A stretch of DNA of 64,000 nt from Mnemiopsis leidyi (taxonomy: Eukaryota; Ctenophora; Tentaculata; Lobata; Bolinopsidae), in the NCBI GenBank assembly GCA_000226015.1, contig JH153212.1, positions 580,270 through 644,269 on the forward strand. Direction: 5' to 3'. Below, one piece after another: positions 61,401 to 64,000 of this stretch. The position numbers and the translations under genes were made by a program. Each line of letters begins with the position of its first letter. Position 1 is the stretch's first letter. The notes under the pieces are model-generated. The model was given only the letters and a program-made list of their open reading frames with translations, did no database searches and was not told the origin of the DNA.

Positions 61401-64000
61401 TAGAGACAGGCATTTAAAGAGCCAGGCATTTAAAGATTGCACCATGAGATTCGAGAACTACTCACCGTTCATGATAACTTGTACAGAATCAGGCAGCGAA
61501 GTGAATGTGGTGACCAGTCTCTTGGTAGTTCCTTCAAGACTGTGCAGCTCCCCGTTCTCCAGGAGGAAGTACAACTTCCCTCCGGCAAAGTTCAGATTAA
61601 CAACAGGGACATTTGATATGACACGCCGACTGAAGTGTACCATTTTATTATTTCTTTAGCTACTTTTAAATATTTAAATTGATGTGTAACATCGTATGTA
61701 CAAATATCAATATAAGCCTGAGTATGTATAAGAACATGCATAAGGCATATCGAATGAGACGTCGTAGTTTGAAACTGGAAATATCTCTCAAGATGAGAAG
61801 ATGAAGTCATCCACTTATGGTTATACTCTCAATAAAAGTGTCGATATTTGTTTGTTTCACTCTAGGTGTATGTAGACAAGTAAGTAAGTAACATACAAGA
61901 GGAGAAGAAAATTAGAATGAATAATCGAACGTCAGATATCTCAACAAAACTGGACGACAAACTAACGTACCTCTCCCGGTACATAGAAGGGTCGATGATA
62001 TCGATACTATCGGAAATAGCCGTGTAGTACTTTCCAGGCTGTCCGCTGATGGCTGCATAAAGTTTACCAGACCGATATCCAGCTAGCGCCTTCTTTTGTC
62101 GAGAAGAGGTATCGTATTCGTTAATTGTGTAGCGATCATTTTCTTCCTCTGTCAACCAGGATAGGACTCTGTGGAGGTATTCTTGAATAGAATCTGTCGT
62201 AGTTGGTAGTATAGTATACAAAATTGAGAGGCTCTATTACGAATGTTTATATAAAAAGAAAGGGCATGGCCTAATAGTGTTAAACAAAAAAAGAAGCAAT
62301 CGCAGTTACCCATTATTAAATTGAAGATTTGACGCATTTTCGCCAGCATTGACGACAGTAGCAATACCACCAGTAGCAAAGTCAACGGATTTGATGTCCC
62401 CATTGCTTAGTAGTATATAAAGGACTACCGCTCTCTCAGGAGAAACAGCTAGACTTACTACATCTCCAAATGATCCAATGAAAACTGCAGGAGGCGGAGG
62501 ACCTGAAATGGGTTTAAATCGTAAAGAGATAACTACTGACCAAAATCATGCCAAACAATTCTAAATTTATACTCTCTTCTAAATTTATACTCTCTTGAAT
62601 ATAGTTTAGGTTATTGAAGCACCAAAGGACTCAAAACAGTGAGAATATCAACGGTAGATTATGAAGAATCCGTACCTCTATGCATTCCCAAGTTCATAAA
62701 TTCACGGTAGATATCATTGCCATTCACTACAAAGTATCTCATCATTCTCACAGGATCCACAGCACTGACATCGTGTTCAACCACCTTAAAGTTACCGTTG
62801 GAAGGTTCGTCAATATCCACAGTATATGTCTTCCCGTCTTTAACATAAACGATAAAGCCAGTACTCTGACTTACATCAACCGGTGGACCTCCACCATTTT
62901 TATCGCCTCCCATATCTTCATCACCTTTCATATCTTCTTCTCCTCCCATATCTTCATCACCTTCAATCTCTTTATCGCCTCCCATATCTTTATCACCTTT
63001 GTCTTTATCACCATCCTTTGACCCGATATCAGCTTCCTCGATTGGGCTTTGTCCTTCAGGAATTGCATCAAGAACAACAGTCGAGAGAGTACTGTTTGAC
63101 AAAGGACTCATCATGACAAATACTAGTCGGTTAGTGACTGGGTAGAATCGGTAGATCTGAAAATAATTCACTGTTTAAAGAACCAGATTGCAAAAAATAA
63201 GCAATTATTTGGATAAAACCTCAATAAATTTTGATAAAATAGATAAGAATAAACAATTAACACACCATTCGTTGTTGTGTAAGAAGGTAAACTGATCCCA
63301 TCTTTCCTCCAGCTATGGCAGTGACGGGAGTGTCACTGATCTTTCTAGATCTTCCAGTGCCTGGGTCCAACTCATAGAGCATGTCTCCCCTGATGAAGTA
63401 ATATTTCTTGTTACCGGCGTGGTAGAAGAAGTTCCTGTCATCTGGCTGGATCCGACCGATTGTTCTTTCTTGAGGTGTAACTACACTGGATGTTTTCAAC
63501 TCGCCATTTACAGTCCACGTTAACGTTCTGAAAATTCCGAGGTCAACATTGGGCAAAAGTTAGAAAGTGAAAATTTAACAGGACTCGGTTGAGATAACCA
63601 CCTTTTAAATTAACTACAACTAAGCGAGACAAGCTCAACAAATTGTAAACAATTGCACTCACTTGGAATCATCGTCAAAGGACAGTGTATCGGGGGCTGC
63701 AAAATTGTTGATCAGCACTCTTCTTCTGTTGTTCTCGGTGTTGAAAACGTTAAGGGATCTTGTCAGTTCCTCTACATAAAATATCTTTCTATCATCTTCG
63801 CTTATGTCGTATTCACCGATTTTCGGGGAAGCAAAAATAACTCGAACTGAGTTAGGATCAGCTGGGTCTCTTCTGACCAGGGTATTTAACCCGCGAATGT
63901 AGTAAAGTATTTTACCGTCGGCACTTAACTTAGGTCTTGTACCTCTCGATAAAACAACTTCTGTCTTGTCTGCTGGATTTTCTCGGTTTATCTTAAATAC
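26939..64000 (-). CDS. Giant secreted multidomain C-type lectin / beta-propeller protein (5'-partial)
   Basis: About 44 exons and 4,800 codons lie in the window; the 5' end is beyond 64000. N- to C-terminal order: propeller, thyroglobulin type-1, propeller, thyroglobulin type-1, CTLD1, propeller, CTLD2, TIL, CTLD3, CTLD4, 18x10-residue repeat, propeller, CTLD5 to CTLD11, Thr-rich linker, CTLD12 to CTLD14. Stop TAA is at 26939-26941, after FSCTPEEREDC, which matches the short Cys motif after every CTLD. Phases agree at every join I tested, including the two large introns. The CTLD consensus is LACPRN, W(I/L)G..D...EG.F.C, W....PDN, ADF.V, G.W, CE..C. Tg-1 plus YWTD-like propeller recalls nidogen. 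No membrane segment is visible. It probably acts as an extracellular adhesion or carbohydrate-binding protein. A split into two or more transcripts cannot be excluded. Confidence 0.8.
27846..27951 (-). repeat. 25-bp tandem repeat containing duplicated splice donors
   Basis: Four copies of a 25-bp unit (plus strand TCTTGAAGGTACTTACTTCA plus TCTTA) span the 3' end of a CTLD14 exon and the intron start. On the minus strand each copy repeats the exon end CTTCAAGATAAGATGAA followed by GTGAGT or GTAAGT; the last copy is degraded. Confidence 0.85.
28796..31480 (+). CDS. Secreted protein with four fucolectin / F5/8C-like domains, nested in a lectin-gene intron
   Basis: Five exons (28796-28895, 29131-29505, 29994-30404, 30533-30931, 31041-31480) join to exactly 574 residues; every intron is phase 1. 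The first exon is a signal peptide (MSLSWKAWLIVALTVCLAAV, ending LSQAQS). Each other exon encodes one domain of about 125-145 residues with the same skeleton: DGD..N(F/Y)AH/Y, DGF.I(T/S)(L/V).L, I.RI(Y/F/V)NR.DCC..R.(V/I)GF.V, (V/I)NCG, G..VE(M/L)(R/K).....G.VNLAEV.(I/V)YG. This is the jelly-roll discoidin pattern of eel-fucolectin/tachylectin-4 (FTP) and F5/8 type C domains. The fourth domain differs in the Cys pair (DCSVCEP). Founders of the family bind fucose or other cell-surface sugars. It lies wholly inside intron 28070-33271 of the opposite-strand giant lectin gene. Confidence 0.82.
31626..31835. mobile_element. MITE-like inverted repeat, arms about 95 bp
   Basis: The left arm (AAGCAT, GTAACAAATTAGACACTGT, GCAATATTTCAACAG, ACACCTGTCATCTTCTGGC, CAATAAATGTATT) returns inverted on the right up to AAAAAGATGCTT, with a loop of about 20 bp. 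A few substitutions and short indels separate the arms. No coding capacity. Confidence 0.8.
31857..32016 (+). pseudogene. Coding-like fragment related to 2236-2400
   Basis: The open peptide includes GLAGKADLLILTQYPIVIAY, then PKGQPSFPSDDVTELNELEN. The same sequence in a more decayed state occurs at 2236-2400. It sits immediately after the inverted repeat, inside the large intron and downstream of the FTP gene. Parent unknown; it could be a captured exon, a retrocopy, or part of an unrecognised transposon. Confidence 0.4.
33009..33120. repeat. Degenerate minisatellite
   Basis: About six irregular copies of a 16-17 bp unit around AAGTGGTAAGTACACTTGAG, GGTTTGTACCTTGGGT and similar, inside the intron. 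Confidence 0.6.
33272..35620 (-). other. CTLD12, CTLD13 and Thr-rich linker of the giant lectin
   Basis: The exon near 35229-35620 is a Thr/Glu-rich linker with imperfect GTKPITEGTKP-type repeats (GTKPITD, GTKTATE, GTKPVTE, GTKPITE). CTLD12 spans exons 34690-34855 (KLACPRNSLQQF) and the first part of about 33870-34555 (WADSEPDNGYM, WADGGD). CTLD13 starts in that exon (SLPCIQN, WLGGIDYYEEGVWEC, QPDDMV) and continues near 33530-33650 with CDDDDEADF, GKWRDCG and DVVCSLDC. CTLD13 therefore has the canonical inner cysteine pair as well. The final exon 33272-33370 carries VGVDDGCV and ends in phase 1 at the 5.2-kb intron. Confidence 0.8.
35747..38560 (-). other. CTLD7 to CTLD11 in one 2.8-kb exon
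   Basis: A single exon with five CTLDs in series. CTLD7: MACPRN, WLGLSDIRQEGVFKC. CTLD8: VACPRN, WLGVDESGVRC. CTLD9: LACPRN, WIGITEEGKC. CTLD10: LACPQN, WLGITDTKNEGLFVC, EPDNKI. CTLD11: LACPQN, WLGFADYYTDGEFFC, QPDNSYN, KWEDTG. Each is followed by C..(V/T)G....C.P. QPD is the galactose-type triplet of C-type lectins; only CTLD11 here keeps it, so the other four may not bind sugar through the classical site. Linkers are Thr/Pro/Glu-rich (about 36240-36510). Confidence 0.88.
38735..39266 (-). other. CTLD6 of the giant lectin, single exon
   Basis: A complete CTLD in one exon: FLYITSTLNFWDAESACSAQ, LACPQN, WLGFVDYFVDGEFRC, QPDNSYN, KWEDTG, FGAVCQMECTVGTSEGC. Its 3' half (38751-38935) is nearly identical in DNA to that of CTLD11 (35759-35943), while the 5' halves differ more. 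QPD suggests galactose-type binding. Confidence 0.88.
39446..43785 (-). other. Repeat linker, fourth propeller and CTLD5 of the giant lectin
   Basis: The exon at about 42435-43785 opens with ACEVGVDRGC, runs through the 10-residue repeats, then starts a propeller (QLLYYLYNGYLYRKNW, GRIYFVDMTDQRRPFLVEYD). The propeller continues in exons near 42115-42295, 41755-41925, 41235-41370 and 40785-41075 (LFWTEGTGSRTIYRQ, MLYLYGPVS), in which Y(W/F)-type strand motifs recur. CTLD5 uses exons 40275-40675 (LACPKN), about 39995-40110 (WIGYQDIRDEGDYRC) and about 39720-39835 (EADFAVLL, GEWEMRG). An exon at 39446-39541 carries CTVGRDEGC and an acidic stretch. Confidence 0.78.
43171..43710 (-). repeat. Coding 30-bp minisatellite, 18 copies
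   Basis: The unit in plus-strand reading is GTATCAGTTGGTTGTCTAGA followed by CCCAGAATCA. In the frame of the lectin exon it encodes the 10-residue unit SRQPTDTDSG, with variants SDSD, GSTQ and ENQ-type. Both the upstream CTLD4 and downstream propeller are in this frame, so the antisense and other-frame open readings (for example NQLIPILGLD repeats) are not real. The product is a Ser/Thr/Asp/Pro-rich spacer, probably O-glycosylated. Confidence 0.93.
45335..45890. repeat. 19-bp minisatellite in a CTLD3 intron
   Basis: About 29 copies of CGCTACGTGCTGTTGTCRT with point variants lie between the CTLD3 exons at 45.9 and 45.3 kb, with an N gap inside. The Cys/Leu/Val-rich open frames across it come from the repeat and are not genes. 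Confidence 0.95.
45428..45437. other. Assembly gap (10 N) within the minisatellite
   Basis: A run of N inside the 19-bp array; the copy number is therefore uncertain. Confidence 0.99.
46188..46522 (-). other. TIL domain with Glu-Pro spacer
   Basis: The exon begins VCTVSAGSDCVPDE, passes an acidic linker with eight or so Glu-Pro repeats (DNA (GGTTCT)n at about 46386-46430), then has a cysteine-rich domain: CSGGRRFTECGSACIQTC, VCTRQCVRRCQCPGS and NNRCISPASC. Ten cysteines with this spacing fit the trypsin-inhibitor-like (TIL) family of secreted protease inhibitors, also seen as modules in mucin-like and otogelin-like proteins. It is the only TIL in the window. Confidence 0.82.
46690..49148 (-). 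other. Rest of CTLD1, third propeller and CTLD2
   Basis: Exon 49040-49148 (SDTWLGVTDMYKEGKLRC) and about 48770-48900 (SDTDADFTVM, FPYACQ) complete CTLD1, whose first exon lies 9 kb upstream. The exon about 47045-48377 has CVVGEEEGC, an acidic linker, and a propeller (VFVHFNLESNQ, YSNYVVDQQGMSVYYSIGGS, VIYYSDVDNKLIGAF, RKVFVYDPSS), then a Met/Asp/Lys-rich spacer and the start of CTLD2 (LACPLN). CTLD2 ends in exon 46690-46912 (WIGVHDMISEGTFKC, ADFGIIF, YPYICE). Confidence 0.82.
48485..48745. mobile_element. Palindromic MITE, 261 bp
   Basis: Starts AAGGGTCAAACGCCGACC and ends with its exact complement GGTCGGCGTTTGACCCTT. Inside, ACCGCTCT, GAGCCGTTTA, ACACCGTTTA and related motifs repeat in both orientations, so almost the whole element can fold on itself. 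It sits in an intron between CTLD1 and the third propeller. No clear target-site duplication was seen. Confidence 0.85.
49646..51353. repeat. Segmental duplication copy A
   Basis: About 1.7 kb, highly similar to 54137-55895 over the full length, including upstream leader, gene, 3' UTR and downstream flank. The main difference is a replaced stretch of 60-110 bp after TTTATCAT (50960 versus 55468). Confidence 0.93.
49851..50411 (+). pseudogene. Small secreted repeat protein, copy A (broken)
   Basis: Begins MKLTLFVLTFTALIKVGLS, a signal peptide, at ATG 49851; a Met eight codons upstream is in frame but not conserved. Two ~80-residue repeats follow, each with the skeleton SC.(Q/E)I..P.A.......LTL.WNN.RPDAS, GSV.FPDD..Y.F.YYKDEE, IYWDGDKGETSNIW. 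The frame is interrupted once in the second repeat, so either a one-repeat protein is made or the copy is dead. An acceptor-like TTGTTTCAG lies just before the start, suggesting an upstream non-coding exon. Family not recognised. Confidence 0.75.
51950..53364. mobile_element. Foldback element with about 215-bp terminal inverted repeats
   Basis: Left arm 51950-52167 and right arm 53152-53364 are inverted copies. Shared blocks are TCTGGTTGGCGGACAAA, TTTGGCGGACTGTCCG, GAGTTGATGGC, TCCGATCGGACT, AACGTTCT and GGACAAAGTC. Arms are full of CGGCGGA/TCCGCC short motifs that are themselves palindromic. The roughly 1-kb core (52168-53151) has no coding region. This is the structure of foldback or long-TIR non-autonomous DNA transposons. 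Target-site duplication not resolved. Confidence 0.78.
53399..53518. repeat. Interstitial telomere-repeat array, (CCCTAA)n
   Basis: One TTAGGG unit (53399-53404) meets about 18 CCCTAA units head-to-head through TTA, with only the last two or three units mutated. It abuts the right arm of the foldback element and lies inside a lectin-gene intron, so it is interstitial. Open frames across it (LTLTLT or LGLGLG) are artefacts. Confidence 0.95.
53906..53943. repeat. Perfect AT-rich palindrome
   Basis: GGGATG, then (TA)n of about 13 units, then CATCCC. It is a cruciform-capable microsatellite. Confidence 0.9.
54137..55895. repeat. Segmental duplication copy B
   Basis: Direct-orientation partner of 49646-51353. 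The right-hand homology stops at TCCTCCAGATATAT, exactly where the small inverted-repeat element at 55893 begins. Confidence 0.93.
54337..54891 (+). CDS. Small secreted two-repeat protein, copy B (intact)
   Basis: The protein has 184 residues. Signal peptide MKLTLFVLTLTAFINKGLS, then two repeats (about 20-102 and 103-184). Each repeat starts SCSQI(Q/E)NPSATI, has LTL/VTLKW.N.RPDASG.V, (I/L)(K/T)GSV.FPDDR.Y.F.YYKDEE and IYWDGDKGETSNIW, and ends (S/A)KC, so one Cys sits at each end and could form a disulfide. Many alternating hydrophobic positions point to an all-beta domain. I do not recognise the family. A weak resemblance is to short beta domains with a G(T/K)..FPDD..Y motif followed by a W.G..W motif. 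The frame is open and conserved relative to copies A and C, implying selection. It is antisense to, and inside an intron of, the giant lectin gene. Confidence 0.78.
   Translation: MKLTLFVLTLTAFINKGLSCSQIQNPSATITINGSDVTLKWNNDRPDASGKVNGEVIKGSVTFPDDRTYFFNYYKDEETIYWDGDKGETSNIWISAKCVTSSCSQIENPSATIYFEGSDLTLQWKNSRPDASGRVTSKVLTGSVDFPDDREYTFIYYKDEETIYWDGDKGETSNIWTSAKCSSS
55893..56094. mobile_element. Small inverted-repeat element (MITE)
   Basis: Ends are TATTATAGCGCTGG and CCAGTGCTATTATA, inverted with 12 of 14 matches. About 200 bp, GC-rich inside, with a GTTTTCAACGAAAGTTGAAAAC hairpin near 56055-56076. No coding region. Confidence 0.65.
56677..57045 (-). mobile_element. LINE remnant: C-terminal end of a non-LTR retrotransposon ORF2
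   Basis: The minus-strand frame reads KMILGRNSGKTINNINSTLI, then AVQLITGHCGLNKHLF, then ECPLCGHREETVSHLLDQCP and a stop at 56677. TGH...L followed by C..C....ET..HLL..CP is typical of the region after the reverse transcriptase in Jockey/I/CR1-type LINEs. It is a different family member from the one at 22.5 kb. The upstream part is missing, cut at the pogo-like end at about 57047. Confidence 0.72.
57047..57190. mobile_element. Possible pogo/Tigger-type transposon end
   Basis: After a TA dinucleotide the sequence CAGTAAACTCTCGATTTACC then GGG begins, resembling the terminal inverted repeats of pogo/Tigger elements (CAGT...CTCG.TT..CCGG). A CTATTTACCGGG(C/T)C unit is repeated in tandem to about 57106. 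The matching right end was not found before the N gap at 57599, so size is unknown. Confidence 0.4.
57599..57608. other. Assembly gap (10 N)
   Basis: The gap lies directly before copy C of the small secreted protein, so its first repeat and signal peptide may be missing from the assembly. Confidence 0.99.
57609..57877 (+). pseudogene. Small secreted repeat protein, copy C (partial)
   Basis: One repeat unit is visible: TSSC.EIEN at the start, then GSDVTLKWNNDRPDA, GKVDFPDDREYTFNYYRGE, IYWDGDKGETSNIW and a final AGCF with stop at 57877. The frame is broken once near the start of the unit, and everything before it is lost in the N gap. Its 3' UTR matches copies A and B and the similarity extends to about 58150, a few bases from the lectin exon end at 58163. 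Confidence 0.7.
58163..59064 (-). other. Second thyroglobulin type-1 domain and first exon of CTLD1
   Basis: The exon about 58484-59064 carries KCRQSKDLFSTPR, FVP-like AVPMPGRPEPDCNPDGTYEA, SQCLGVMCLCVHP and GLFDCSG: the Cys-rich QC...CxCV pattern of thyroglobulin type-1 domains. A Gly/Asp/Met/Pro-rich acidic spacer follows (DGDSNMPDGGDETVPGGDKN and similar). Exon 58163-58299 opens CTLD1 (FPEKVAYYTAISKCTTAGMR, FACPSN). Confidence 0.85.
59175..61345 (-). other. First thyroglobulin type-1 domain and second propeller
   Basis: The exon at about 61095-61345 has PCLILKELHST, VLVLPGSREVSCEGDGSFSS, TQCIEHVCSCVDPLG and WQDVDCDRPG, a thyroglobulin type-1 domain. Propeller exons follow at about 60705-60970 (RYVVYTTSDTIKRVNLDNPD), 60400-60580 (SLYWLTSSGELGGLGFYTGK), 59900-60075 (RLFWLEGSDGRFKISKYSL, YLTDG) and 59175-59400 (GQLYYVSGSSLYVYSIS). 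Tg-1 followed by a YWTD-like propeller is the nidogen C-terminal order. Confidence 0.8.
61460..64000 (-). other. First propeller of the giant lectin (window edge)
   Basis: Exons at about 63665-64000 (KILYYIRGLNTLVRRDPADP, DRKIFYVEEL), 63257-63530 (RNFFYHAGNKKYYFIRGDML), 62680-63165, 62310-62505, 61975-62200 and 61460-61640 (GGKLYFLLENGELHSLEG). Repeated Y(Y/F)-strand motifs indicate a TolB/YWTD-like beta-propeller. The exon at 62.7-63.2 kb carries an acidic insertion of repeated GDEDMGG-type units (about 62890-63020). The frame is open at base 64000. Confidence 0.72.

Overview
The window is nuclear DNA of an invertebrate animal. Genes are split by short GT-AG introns, the housekeeping proteins are clearly metazoan (SETD1, ATMIN, KAT5/Tip60, alpha-tubulin), and an interstitial array of the animal telomere repeat TTAGGG is present. 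Compact genes and a large set of secreted lectin-type modules suggest an early-branching animal such as a placozoan, cnidarian or sponge, but I cannot fix the phylum from sequence alone. Three short runs of N mark assembly gaps (22703-22715, 45428-45437, 57599-57608).

Left part, 1-26.4 kb: ordinary cellular genes with repeats between them. In order: the last exon of an M1-family aminopeptidase (+); a nest of palindromic repeats; SETD1, the H3K4 methyltransferase of COMPASS, in 17 exons (-); an intronless ATMIN/ASCIZ-like zinc-finger gene with a series of LC8-binding TQT motifs (-); a long non-coding stretch with two perfect CArG boxes; two tandem four-pass membrane protein genes (+); KAT5/Tip60 in 5 exons (+); a second repeat nest with a LINE remnant; a complete alpha-tubulin gene in 4 exons (-) followed by a decayed alpha-tubulin fragment.

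Right part, 26.9-64 kb: almost all of it is one very large secreted multidomain gene on the minus strand, entering from beyond base 64000 and ending at 26939. I count about 44 exons and roughly 4,800 codons inside the window: YWTD-like beta-propellers, two thyroglobulin type-1 domains, fourteen C-type lectin domains (CTLDs), one TIL domain, acidic linkers and an 18-copy 30-bp coding repeat. Intron phases at the joins I checked agree across the whole span. The CTLDs mostly lack the canonical inner disulfide and carry a different cysteine pair instead.

Two large introns of this gene contain other secreted-protein genes on the opposite strand. Intron 28070-33271 holds a complete signal-peptide gene with four fucolectin / F5/8C-like domains. 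Intron 49149-58162 (9 kb) holds three copies of an unrecognised small secreted protein built from an approximately 80-residue repeat (one intact, two broken), a 1.7-kb segmental duplication, a foldback element with 215-bp inverted repeats, a telomere-repeat array, small palindromic elements and LINE/pogo-like remnants. The picture is a secreted lectin/adhesion locus with antisense secreted genes nested in its introns; any joint role in adhesion, immunity or self-recognition is inference.
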